Shown here: positions 7,906 through 16,823 of the stretch, piece after piece
Layout of the letters: each line of letters begins with the position of its first letter
Numbering within the stretch: the first letter of the stretch is position 1
The notes under the pieces: model-generated
What the model saw: only the letters and a program-made list of their open reading frames with translations
Databases searched by the model: none
What the model was told of the DNA's origin: nothing
From: Planctomycetales bacterium 4484_123
Lineage (GTDB): Bacteria; Planctomycetota; Phycisphaerae; SM23-33
Length of the DNA: 18,516 bases
Assembly (NCBI GenBank): GCA_002049885.1
Contig: MVCS01000007.1
Location: 1 to 18,516 of the forward strand
Reading direction: 5' to 3'
Position numbers and translations under genes: made by a program

Positions 7906-8907
7906 CTACTTCGCCAGCCTGGTGGTCGCCGCCTTCGTGGTGGCCTCCGGCGGGGCCTGCCGGACGGTGGAGGTCATCGTCATCTTCTGGTCAATCGTGA
8001 CCTTGGTGGGCTGGCCGTCGGGGGCCTGACCGGACATCTGCATCGCGTTGGTCTGGTTGACGCGAAGGCTGACGAACAGTCCCTGGTCCACGTTGTATTC
8101 CATCTGGCCAACCTGGGTCAGGTTGAGCTTCTCGAAGTTCATAGTCACCGGCCCGAGTTGCACGGCCTTGGCATCCGCACTCTTCACCGTGGCCTTGAAG
8201 TCCACCTCGGCCACCTTGCCTGCCGCGGAAAACCTGAGCCCCTTGAGCCTGAACTGCTGGTTCACGGACATCTGACCCACGAATGGCAGGGCTATTTTGG
8301 TCTGCTTGGTCCAGCTCTCGCCCACGCGCACGCCGCCAGCCGGCGTGATCTGGGAATTCTGGCCGATCACCTGCCCGATGAGCTGGTCGCCGAACTGCTT
8401 TTTCATGACCTCGATCATCTGGGCCGCCCTCGGGTCGCCCGCGGCCATGTCTTTCCAGAGCTGCTCCAGGCCGCGGATCGACCTGACCTTCCCGTCGGCA
8501 CCGACGACCACGCTGATCTTGGCCCTGAGTATGGGCGCGAACGCCTTGGCCAGCAAGGGGTCTTGAGCCGCCTTCGGTGCGGCTGAGTCGAAGGATTTCT
8601 CCACCGTTCCGAACTGCATCTTCTGTTTGATGCGCTTATAGGAGACCTCGATGGTGCGGGCGCCCTGGGCGTCGGTCCGGCTGACGTTCAGCCCCACTAC
8701 CATGGTCTGGATCACATGTTGGCGCGGCTGCGGCTGGCCGTTCACGACCACATCCTGGTCGAGCTTGATGTTCACGGTCATTTCAAAGTTGCCGGCCTTG
8801 CTCCAGTTTTTCATGACGATCTTCGGACCGGTGGGCTCCTCGTCCCCCAGCACGGCAACGGTCCCAGCCGCCAGGATGACGGCACATGCGATGTTGGCTG
8901 TCTTCAT
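7906..8907 (-). CDS. exported DUF6263-like protein
   Basis: 333 residues on the minus strand. The start at 8907 has AGAGGA 6 bases upstream (plus-strand 8914-8919). MKTANIACAVILAAGTVAVLG is a typical signal peptide with no lipobox cysteine, so the protein is probably released to the periplasm or outside. The rest is beta-rich: FEMTVNIKLDQDVVVNGQ, EVSYKRIKQKMQFG, the central SVVVGADGKVRSIRG, and a late VGESWTKQTKIALPFVG. This pattern (a measure of surface-like repeats with GESW) resembles the DUF6263 family common in planctomycetes, whose function is unknown. It ends in a low-complexity ATTKAATTRLAK tail. It converges with the TPR lipoprotein and diverges from the DUF4159 gene. Family assignment moderate; export strong. 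Confidence 0.8.
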   Translation of the reverse strand: MKTANIACAVILAAGTVAVLGDEEPTGPKIVMKNWSKAGNFEMTVNIKLDQDVVVNGQPQPRQHVIQTMVVGLNVSRTDAQGARTIEVSYKRIKQKMQFGTVEKSFDSAAPKAAQDPLLAKAFAPILRAKISVVVGADGKVRSIRGLEQLWKDMAAGDPRAAQMIEVMKKQFGDQLIGQVIGQNSQITPAGGVRVGESWTKQTKIALPFVGQMSVNQQFRLKGLRFSAAGKVAEVDFKATVKSADAKAVQLGPVTMNFEKLNLTQVGQMEYNVDQGLFVSLRVNQTNAMQMSGQAPDGQPTKVTIDQKMTMTSTVRQAPPEATTKAATTRLAK

Positions 8908-9186
8908 CGGCTATCCTCTCTACGCGAATGCCGCGGTGAACACCTCCCGCGTCAGCCTGACATAACACGCGACTGAAGGCCCGGCCAACGAAAAATCCTC
9001 GCCTCCAGCACGGCCGCCGCGACGGCCACCGGCCTCGCGATGCGTCCTTGGCGCCATCGGCCAGGACTCAGGTAGGCTTAAGGCAGTTTTTGCACATTGC
9101 CGAAACACACCCAGCCGATGCACGTTATACTATCGTGGGAAGGAGCATTCGGGGTGATGGAAGTGCGCTCAGGAAGGAGAGCGGTC
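8908..9186. promoter_or_regulatory. divergent intergenic region with -10 box
   Basis: This 279-base gap separates two divergently transcribed exported-protein genes, so promoters for both must lie here. For the plus-strand gene, TATACT at 9126-9131 is a five-of-six match to the -10 box; no good -35 lies 16-18 bases upstream. A ribosome-binding AGGAAGGAG occupies 9171-9179. On the minus strand only the ribosome-binding site of the left gene is convincing; its promoter is not clear. Confidence 0.5.
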
Positions 9187-10719
9187 ATGTCTGGCAAGAC
9201 CGGCAGGGCGTTGCTGATAGGGCTCGTGGCGGGGGCTGTGCTGTTCTCGGCCGCCCCGGCCGGGGCCGATCGGTTCGAGAACCCCAAGGCCCAACTGCCC
9301 CCACGCGCCAAGCCCCAGCGCCGCAGCGCCGGGGAGTCCCTTCCGCCGCTGCCCCTGCCGGCCACCCCTCTGCGCCGTTCCGAGCGCAAGCGCCAGCCGG
9401 CCCCGCCGGCCCTGGTGGGCATGATTACCTTCAGCGGCTCGCGCTTCGTCATCCACAACGGCCGGCGTGTGGCCGAGGAAGTCTTCCCCACCACCCAGAT
9501 CGACATCGAGCGGCTGACCAGCTTCGCCAATCACCGCCTCGGCATCCGCTACCGCTTCGTGGCGACCTCGCTGAAGAACTTCTCCTGGGACCCCGTGGAG
9601 CTGCCGCTGTTGTACATCACCGGCTGGACGCCCATGCCCCGGCTGTCTGACCAGATGCTCCAGAAACTGCGGCGCTACATCTACGACGGCGGGACGCTGG
9701 TGGTCCACGCCCAGTGCGGCCGGAAGGAATTCGTGGACTCGGCCCGGCGTGAAATCGCCCGGCTGTTCCCAGACAGGCCACTTGCCCCAATCGACACCGA
9801 CTCGCCCCTGTTCCGCAGCTACTTCCACATCACGCACATGCGCGTGCGTAAGGACGACCGGCCCTTCCGCTCCATGCCGCCGTACCTGGAGGCGGTGTAC
9901 ATCGGCTGCCGGCCCGCGGTGATATTCTCCCCCATCGACCTGAACTGCGGCTGGGATGTGGTGCGGCACCCCATCAAGGGCGGCATCCTCTACCATCAGG
10001 ACGACGCCCTGGCACTGGGGGTCAACGTCGTCACCTGCGCCCTGGCCAACCTCAAGTATGCCCGCGCCTTCGCCACCGAGAAGATCTACCACCAGCAGGA
10101 AGACAAGACGCGCGACCAACTGGTGATCGGCCAGATACGCCACAACGGCGACTGGGACCCCACCCCCCACGGGCTGCCCAACCTGATGAAATACCTCGCC
10201 AGCCACACCACCCTCAACGTGCAGTTCAAGCGCGTGACGGTGGACCTCGCGGACGACAAGGCCTTCGAGCACCCCGTGCTGTACATGACGGGCCTGAGGG
10301 ACTTCAAGTTCACCCCGGCCGAGGTCGCCCACCTGCGAGCCTACCTCGCCAGTGGCGGGGTGCTGGTGGCCGACGCCGCCGCCGGCCGGCGGGCCTTCGA
10401 CGCGGCCTTCCGCAGGGAAATCAAGCGCGTCCTGCCAGAAGCGGAACTCAAGCCCATCCCCCTCAACAGCCCACTGTTCGAGGCCCCCTTCAAAATCCGC
10501 ACCGTCGATTACACCGAGGCGGTCAAGGCCATGCAGCCCGACCTGAACGCGCCGTCCCTGCTGGGCATCAACATCGACGACGCCCTGGCCGTCATCTATT
10601 CGCCATTCTCGCTGGGCAACGGGTGGGAGCAGATCCCCTACACCTATAACCTCGGCTATAGCGACGAAGACGCCCTCCGGCTGGGGGTGAACACCCTCGT
10701 GTACGCCGTGACGCACTGA
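9187..10719 (+). CDS. exported protein with two DUF4159 domains
   Basis: 510 residues from ATG 9187, chosen because AGGAAGGAG lies 7 bases upstream and MSGKTGRALLIGLVAGAVLF gives a compact signal peptide ending AGA. An in-frame ATG at 9157, also with an AAGGAG, is a possible alternative. After a Pro/Arg-rich linker come two copies of a DUF4159-like domain, about residues 78-288 and 310-510. Corresponding pieces are PLLYITGWTPM / PVLYMTGLRDF, LRRYIYDGGTLVVHAQCG / LRAYLASGGVLVADAAAG, and GCRPAVIFSPIDLNCGW / DDALAVIYSPFSLGNGW, followed in both by ALALGVN / ALRLGVN. DUF4159 is a glutamine-amidotransferase-like fold of unknown function, often encoded with MoxR, DUF58 and von Willebrand proteins. 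A single moxR is 1.35 kb downstream. The gene is closed by a strong hairpin. Confidence 0.88.
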   Translation: MSGKTGRALLIGLVAGAVLFSAAPAGADRFENPKAQLPPRAKPQRRSAGESLPPLPLPATPLRRSERKRQPAPPALVGMITFSGSRFVIHNGRRVAEEVFPTTQIDIERLTSFANHRLGIRYRFVATSLKNFSWDPVELPLLYITGWTPMPRLSDQMLQKLRRYIYDGGTLVVHAQCGRKEFVDSARREIARLFPDRPLAPIDTDSPLFRSYFHITHMRVRKDDRPFRSMPPYLEAVYIGCRPAVIFSPIDLNCGWDVVRHPIKGGILYHQDDALALGVNVVTCALANLKYARAFATEKIYHQQEDKTRDQLVIGQIRHNGDWDPTPHGLPNLMKYLASHTTLNVQFKRVTVDLADDKAFEHPVLYMTGLRDFKFTPAEVAHLRAYLASGGVLVADAAAGRRAFDAAFRREIKRVLPEAELKPIPLNSPLFEAPFKIRTVDYTEAVKAMQPDLNAPSLLGINIDDALAVIYSPFSLGNGWEQIPYTYNLGYSDEDALRLGVNTLVYAVTH

Positions 10720-10750
10720 TAACGACCCGGCACTTCTGCAACGAAAAGCC

Positions 10751-10781
10751 CAGGCCCGGCCGCCCGCGCGAGCCGGGCCTG
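10751..10781 (+). terminator. hairpin terminator after the DUF4159 gene
   Basis: A perfect 10-bp stem (CAGGCCCGGC 10751-10760 and GCCGGGCCTG 10772-10781) with an 11-base loop sits 32 bases beyond the stop codon. A short A-run (AAAA 10744-10747) precedes it, but the 3' side reads TCTGCACC rather than a T-run. It is therefore a terminator-type hairpin without a classical U-tract. Confidence 0.6.
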
Positions 10782-10810
10782 TCTGCACCCGCCCGTCCGG
10801 ACCCTTCAGG

Positions 10811-10840
10811 TGGACCGCCGTGCCCGCCCGGCGCTATAAT
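10811..10840 (+). promoter_or_regulatory. sigma-70-type promoter abutting the start codon
   Basis: A perfect TATAAT (10835-10840) is preceded by TGGACC (10811-10816, four of six matches to TTGACA) at 18 bases. Transcription would begin near 10847, one or two bases from the ATG at 10849. No ribosome-binding site can fit, so a leaderless or almost leaderless mRNA is predicted for the following gene. Confidence 0.6.
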
Positions 10841-10848
10841 CCCTGGCC

Positions 10849-11865
10849 ATGACCAAGCGCGAGGTGGTCCTTCAGACTCTGGCCTTCAAGAAGCCTCCCT
10901 ATGTCCCCTGGCACATCGGGCTGACCATCGACTGCGCCGCCCGGCTGCGGGAACACCTCGGCGTCGAGGACCTCTCCGGCTTCCTGGACAACCACTTCGT
11001 GGACGTGGCCTCGCACATCGACGACTTCCAGCAGGTGGACGAGGCCCACGTCCGCGACCGCTACGGGGTGCTGTGGGACCGCAGTATCGACAAGGACATC
11101 GGCACGCCGGTGGACTGGCCCATCAAGACCCCGGCGGACCTGGACCGCTACGACTGGCCCGACGCCTCCGACCCGGCCCTGTATGCCGATATCCCTTCCC
11201 GCCTGGCCGACTACCCGGACCGCTTCAGCCGGTATGGCCTGGGTTTCAGCCTCTACGAGCGCGCATGGACCATGCGGGGCATGTCGAACCTGCTGATGGA
11301 CATGGTCGAACGGCCCGAGTTCGTCCACGAGTTCCTCGACCGCATCGCCGAGCAGAACCTCATCCAGATCCACAAGGCCCTGGAGCTGGGCGTGGACTGC
11401 GTGCACTTCGGCGACGACTACGGCATGCAGACCGGGCTGATCATGGGAATCCGACACTGGCGGGAGTTCATCAAGCCCCGGCTGGCGAGAATGTTCGAAC
11501 CGGTCATAGCCGCCGGCAAGGTCGTCTCCATGCATTCCTGCGGCCGCGTCCAGGAGCTGTTCGATGACCTGGCCGAGATCGGGCTGAAGATGTTCAACCC
11601 CTTCCAGCCGGAGGTCATGGACGTCTTCGACCACCTGCGGCGCTACCGCGGCATACTGGCATTCCACGGCGGCATGAGCGTGCAAAAGGTGCTGCCCTTC
11701 GGCACGCCGGAGGAGGTCCGGGGGGCGGCAGAGGAGCTCATCCGGGCCGGGCGGGCCGGCGGCTACGTCTTTGCACCCTCCCACGACGTCCCCCGTGATG
11801 TCCCGCCAGAGAACCTCCTGGCCATGATGGAGGTCCTCAAGGCCCAGCCGGGTCTGCCGGGCTGA
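10849..11865 (+). CDS. uroporphyrinogen decarboxylase-family protein
   Basis: 338 residues. It belongs to the URO-D superfamily, which includes haem decarboxylase HemE and the zinc-dependent methylcobalamin:coenzyme methyltransferases (MtaA/CmuA type). It lacks the N-terminal RQAGRY arginine motif typical of true HemE. Instead it has the MHSCGRV motif (H229, C231), which in the methyltransferase-like branch supplies zinc ligands. Other visible parts are MTKREVVLQTLAFKKPPYVP at the N-terminus, CVHFGDDYGMQTGLIMG in the middle, LKMFNPFQPEVMD, and ILAFHGGMSVQKVLPFGTPE near the end. I infer a cytoplasmic methyl-transfer or related role, not haem synthesis. ATG 10849 has no ribosome-binding site but follows a TATAAT box by 8 bases. 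It stands alone between the DUF4159 and moxR genes; no corrinoid protein is adjacent to name its substrate. Confidence 0.88.
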   Translation: MTKREVVLQTLAFKKPPYVPWHIGLTIDCAARLREHLGVEDLSGFLDNHFVDVASHIDDFQQVDEAHVRDRYGVLWDRSIDKDIGTPVDWPIKTPADLDRYDWPDASDPALYADIPSRLADYPDRFSRYGLGFSLYERAWTMRGMSNLLMDMVERPEFVHEFLDRIAEQNLIQIHKALELGVDCVHFGDDYGMQTGLIMGIRHWREFIKPRLARMFEPVIAAGKVVSMHSCGRVQELFDDLAEIGLKMFNPFQPEVMDVFDHLRRYRGILAFHGGMSVQKVLPFGTPEEVRGAAEELIRAGRAGGYVFAPSHDVPRDVPPENLLAMMEVLKAQPGLPG

Positions 11866-12072
11866 CGCGGCGGCTTCGCTGAGGGACAAGCCCAGGGACG
11901 CGAATGCCTCGGCTTCCGGAAGAAACGGCGCTCGTCGATGGACGATCGCCGAGTCCGCCAACCCGCCCGGCGGGCTTTGGCCTTTGAATTTGCGCCGACC
12001 GGGGGTAACTTTTGAGCCTCCAACGCGTTTGAAACTGTACGTCGGCGACGACAGGGCCGCTGGGAGGTGAAG
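11866..12072. other. intergenic leader before moxR
   Basis: These 207 bases carry no gene. The patch 11975-12040 is poorer in GC than its surroundings and contains three TTTGA motifs (11983, 12011, 12028), so the moxR promoter probably lies there, although no hexamer pair is convincing. The ribosome-binding site GGGAGG is at 12062-12067. Confidence 0.35.
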
Positions 12073-13119
<1,047 letters not shown>

Positions 13120-13279
13120 GCCCCGCCCGGCAGCGACGGCCCGGGCGCAGCCCCGTCGGAAGTCCGCCGAGGCGGGCAGACCTGCCCAGGTACCCTCGCC
13201 CCCCCGCCGGAGCCCAACCGTCCTTGACTTGACCACGCAGCTCCATGATGATGCGTGCTCCGACAGGTGGACGGGGCCA

Positions 13280-14761
13280 ATGCTGGAAAAGGTTTACCAG
13301 GACAGGTCGGCTAAGCTGGAAAAGATTCGGCAATTGGGGATCGACCCCTACGGCCGGCGCTACGACACCGCCCAGCCCATTGCCGAGATCCTCGGTCGCT
13401 TCGACGAGAACGACTCCACCCAGCGTGCCGATGCCGCCGGGCGCATCATCCTCCACCGGCCCATGGGCAAACTCGTTTTCGCCCACATCCGCGACGAGAC
13501 CGGCTCGATGCAGGTCTGCCTCCGCCGGCCGAAGGCCGGCGAGAAGGCCGGGGCGCTGAACGAGGCGGACTGGGAACTGGCCCGGCTGCTGGACCTCGGC
13601 GACATCGTGGCCGTCGAAGGCCCGCTGAGCCGGACCCGCACCGGGGAGATCACCATCTTCGCCGAGCGGCTGGTGCTGCTGTGCAAGAGCCTGCTGCCCA
13701 TGCCGGAGAAGTTCCACGGCCTGGTGGACGTGGAGAGGCGCTACCGCCAGCGCTACCTTGACCTGATGAGCAACCCCGAGACCATGGAGGTCTTCCGCAA
13801 GCGGTCCGCCATCGTGGCCCACTTCCGCTCGGTGCTGGCCAAGCGCGGCTTCACCGAGGTGGAAACGCCCATGATGCAGGCCATCTACGGCGGGGCGGCG
13901 GCCCGGCCCTTCATCACGCACCACAACGCGCTGGACGCCGACCTGTACCTGCGCATCAGCCCCGAACTGTACCTCAAGCGACTGCTGGTCGGCGGCATGA
14001 GAAAGGTATTCGAACTCAATCGCAACTTCCGCAACGAGGGCCTGGACGCCCGGCACAATCCCGAGTTCACCATGCTCGAACTGTACCAAGCCTACGCCGA
14101 CTACCAAGTGATCATGGAGCTGACCGAGGAGCTGATCGCGACCGCTGCCGAGCGCGTGGCCGGGGGCCTGAAGCTGCCCTTCGGCGAGGTCGAGATCGAC
14201 TACTCCCGGCCCTGGCGGCGGGTGAGCTACGAGCGACTCCTGGCCGAACACGCCGGGGTGTCCATGCGCGACGCCGCGGCGGTGCGGGCCAAGGCCGAGG
14301 CGGCGGGCATCGAGACGGCGGGCAAGGCAGATGCCGTCATCGTGGATGACCTCTTCGAGGCGATGGTCCAGAAACGGCTCGTCCAGCCGACGTTCGTGCT
14401 GGACTACCCCGCCGAGCTGTGCCCGCTGACCCGGCGCAAGGACGACGAGCCTTCGCTGGCCCTGCGCTTCGAGCTTTTCATCGCCGGCATGGAGATCGCC
14501 AACGCCTACACCGAGCTGAACGACCCAGCCGTACAGGAAGAGAACTTCCGCCTGCAACTGGCCGGCGAGGGCGACGGGCAGGCCATGCGGGTCATGGACG
14601 AGGACTTCCTGACGGCCCTTCGCCACGGCATGCCCCCGGCGGGCGGGCTGGGCATCGGCATCGACCGGGTGGTGATGCTGCTGACCGGGCGGACCAGTAT
14701 CCGGGACGTGATCCTCTTTCCCATGCTCCGGCCGCAGGACCGGGCTGAACAGAAGGACTGA
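13280..14761 (+). CDS. lysS: lysyl-tRNA synthetase, class II
   Basis: 494 residues from ATG 13280; a TTG at 13229 would add 17 residues but class II LysRS proteins begin near MLEKVYQDR. The enzyme charges tRNA-Lys with lysine using ATP, in the cytoplasm. The N-terminal anticodon-binding OB-fold covers about residues 40-160 (GRIILHRPMGKLVFAHIRDE, MQVCLRR, GDIVAVEG). Motif 1 is FTEVETPMMQ, motif 2 is RNFRNEG (R248 onward) followed by HNPEFTMLELYQAY, and motif 3 is GLGIGIDRVVMLL (catalytic arginine near 463). KLEKIRQLGIDPYGRRYD marks the start. AGGTGG (13264-13269) is a moderate ribosome-binding site; TTGACT 13224-13229 with GATGAT 13247-13252 is a weak promoter candidate. The gene is followed by an ABC exporter pair, an order seen in several bacterial groups. 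Confidence 0.96.
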   Translation: MLEKVYQDRSAKLEKIRQLGIDPYGRRYDTAQPIAEILGRFDENDSTQRADAAGRIILHRPMGKLVFAHIRDETGSMQVCLRRPKAGEKAGALNEADWELARLLDLGDIVAVEGPLSRTRTGEITIFAERLVLLCKSLLPMPEKFHGLVDVERRYRQRYLDLMSNPETMEVFRKRSAIVAHFRSVLAKRGFTEVETPMMQAIYGGAAARPFITHHNALDADLYLRISPELYLKRLLVGGMRKVFELNRNFRNEGLDARHNPEFTMLELYQAYADYQVIMELTEELIATAAERVAGGLKLPFGEVEIDYSRPWRRVSYERLLAEHAGVSMRDAAAVRAKAEAAGIETAGKADAVIVDDLFEAMVQKRLVQPTFVLDYPAELCPLTRRKDDEPSLALRFELFIAGMEIANAYTELNDPAVQEENFRLQLAGEGDGQAMRVMDEDFLTALRHGMPPAGGLGIGIDRVVMLLTGRTSIRDVILFPMLRPQDRAEQKD

Positions 14762-14822
14762 GATGGCTCGCGGCGGGCGGCATCTGCGCACCGCCGCCAT
14801 CGGCCGGGCCGCCTGAGGCACC

Positions 14823-16823
14823 ATGTACAAGCTTTTCCTGTGCCTGAGATACCTCCGGCGCCGGTATCTGGCGATTATCGCCATGCTGGCCGTGGCCCTG
14901 TGCGTCGCCATGGTGCTGATCGTCGTCAGCGTCATGGACGGCTTCCTGCGGAAGGTCGAGACCTCCGCCAAGGGCCTCTTCGGCGAGATCGTCGTGGACG
15001 CCTCAAGCCTCTCGGGCATCGGCCGGTACGACCAGTTCATCGCCACCCTCACCGGCGAGTACCGGCTCTCGGCGAAGTTCGAGCTGGCCGACCTGAGCCG
15101 CACCGACCAGGGCGCTTGGCGCATGACCTTCCGCGCCAAGGGCAGCTACGCCCACGCCGAGGCCCTCGTCGGGACGCCCCAGCCGAAGCGGGAAGCCAGC
15201 TTCCCCGCCCGGGCCACGCTGTATGCCGGCCGGCATCGCCTCGCCGATGTCCGCGGCGAACTGACGATCCGCCCGAATCGCCAACTCTCGCTGCTCTGCC
15301 AAGCCAAGCTCGCGCCCGAGCGGTTGCCCAAGGACACCGCCAGCCTGCGGCCGGAGGTGGTGTACGTCCGTGTGGGCGAGGGCATGGCCGAGGTCCAGGC
15401 CGCCACCCCGGTCATTTACAGCTACGGCCTGCTCCGCGTAGGCCAGACCTACACCACCACGGTGCAGGTCTGCGGCATCAGGCTGCCCGAACGCCTGGCG
15501 GTGACGGACATGGAAAGCGGCCTGTTCGTCCAGGCCGGCAGGGGCGATGCCAGTTTCGAGCCGCCCCTGGAACTCATCCGCCGGCGCATGGAAGAGCACC
15601 TCCAGGCCATCCGCACCGCCCTGCGCCGGGAGCAGGCCCGGCCGGCCGGGCGGCGAGACGAGGACCTCATCGAGAGGCTGCAAAGGTCACAGATGCGGCC
15701 AGCCTGGTCTGTGCGCGTGGCGGATGGCTGCATTCAACTGCGGAAGCGCCTGGAGGAACTGACAGGCGAGTTGTCGGCCGAGAAGACCAAGCCGCCACAG
15801 CGGCGCGACAAACAACGAATCGAGGCCCTCACCAAGGAGTGCACCCGCCTGCGGGACGAACTGGACCGCATCCTGCGCCCGCCCGACAGCCGGGTCATCC
15901 TGGGTCTGGGGATCGCCGGGTTGAGCTTCCGCACGCCCGCCGGCGAGACGGTCCGTTCGGTCGTGCCCCTCCAGGACGTGGTGCTGTCGCTGCTGCCGAT
16001 GGCCCGAGGCCGGCTGCCGACGACGGTCAGCCCCAACACCGCCACCTTCACCATCGTGGACGACGCCAGCACAGGGGTCTATACCTTCGACTCCAAGACC
16101 GTCTATGTACCCTTCGAGCGGCTCCAGGCGCTGTGCGAGATGGACGAATGGCGCGACGCCGACAAGCCCGGCGTCGTGGACCCCGCCCGCTGCACCCAGA
16201 TTCAAATCAAAGTCAAGGAGCCCTTCGCCTCCGGCGAGGCGCTAAGACGGGTGCGGGCCAAGGTCCGCCGGGCGTGGCGCGACTTCGAGCGGGCCTACGG
16301 GCCCCAGGCGGCCTCGGCTGGCGTCATCGTGCACACCTGGCGGGAGAAGCTCAGCAAGTTCATCGGGCCTATCCAGAAACAGCGCACGCTGGTGACGATC
16401 ATGTTCGGCATCATCTCGCTGGTCTCGGTGCTGCTGATCTTCGCCATCTTCTACATGATCGTCATGCAGAAGGTCCGCGACATCGGCGTCATCCGCGCCG
16501 TCGGCGGTTCGGCGGCCGGGGTGGCCCAGATCTTCCTGGGCTTCGGGGCGGCCACGGCCGCCGTAGGCTGCGCCCTGGGCCTGGTGGCGGGATGCTTCTT
16601 CGTGCGCTACATAAACCCCATCGAGGACGCCATCGCCGGACTGACCGGCACGCGCATATGGGACCGCGAGGTCTTCCTCTTCGAGGAGATTCCCAACCAG
16701 GTGGAACCTTCGGTGATGGTGGTCATCGCCGCCTGGGCCATCGTCTCGGGGCTGGTCGGCGCGCTGATACCGGCCGTCCGGGCCGCCACCATGGAGCCGG
16801 CAGAGGCCGTGCGCTATGAATGA
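14823..16823 (+). CDS. LolC/E-type ABC transporter permease with inserts
   Basis: 666 residues, against roughly 400 for LolC/LolE. It has the FtsX/MacB layout: one helix near the N-terminus (16-38, YLAIIAMLAVALCVAMVLIV), a large periplasmic domain, then three C-terminal helices (530-550, 571-603, 638-660). The last cytoplasmic segment reads VRAATMEPAEAVRYE. LolC-like signatures flank the periplasmic domain: SLSGIGRYDQFI, AATPVIYSYGLLRVGQ, GIRLPERLAVTD and MQKVRDIGVIRAVGGS, the coupling helix to the ATPase. Two segments are extra: residues ~79-188, a beta-rich insert, and ~255-355, a charged coiled-coil (RRRMEEHL, RKRLEELTGELSAEK, CTRLRDELDRIL). It overlaps the ATPase gene by 8 bases. The pair probably extracts lipoproteins or another envelope substrate from the inner membrane; the substrate is inferred only. 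GAGG before ATG 14823 is a weak ribosome-binding site. Confidence 0.9.
   Translation: MYKLFLCLRYLRRRYLAIIAMLAVALCVAMVLIVVSVMDGFLRKVETSAKGLFGEIVVDASSLSGIGRYDQFIATLTGEYRLSAKFELADLSRTDQGAWRMTFRAKGSYAHAEALVGTPQPKREASFPARATLYAGRHRLADVRGELTIRPNRQLSLLCQAKLAPERLPKDTASLRPEVVYVRVGEGMAEVQAATPVIYSYGLLRVGQTYTTTVQVCGIRLPERLAVTDMESGLFVQAGRGDASFEPPLELIRRRMEEHLQAIRTALRREQARPAGRRDEDLIERLQRSQMRPAWSVRVADGCIQLRKRLEELTGELSAEKTKPPQRRDKQRIEALTKECTRLRDELDRILRPPDSRVILGLGIAGLSFRTPAGETVRSVVPLQDVVLSLLPMARGRLPTTVSPNTATFTIVDDASTGVYTFDSKTVYVPFERLQALCEMDEWRDADKPGVVDPARCTQIQIKVKEPFASGEALRRVRAKVRRAWRDFERAYGPQAASAGVIVHTWREKLSKFIGPIQKQRTLVTIMFGIISLVSVLLIFAIFYMIVMQKVRDIGVIRAVGGSAAGVAQIFLGFGAATAAVGCALGLVAGCFFVRYINPIEDAIAGLTGTRIWDREVFLFEEIPNQVEPSVMVVIAAWAIVSGLVGALIPAVRAATMEPAEAVRYE

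Noticed and set aside
9169..10788. 539-codon minus-strand open frame
   Set aside because: Mirror of the DUF4159 gene, which has a signal peptide, a ribosome-binding site and a recognisable fold.
14840..16819. 659-codon plus-strand frame inside the permease gene
   Set aside because: Pro/Arg/Gly-rich out-of-frame reading with no membrane helices; the other frame is clearly a permease.
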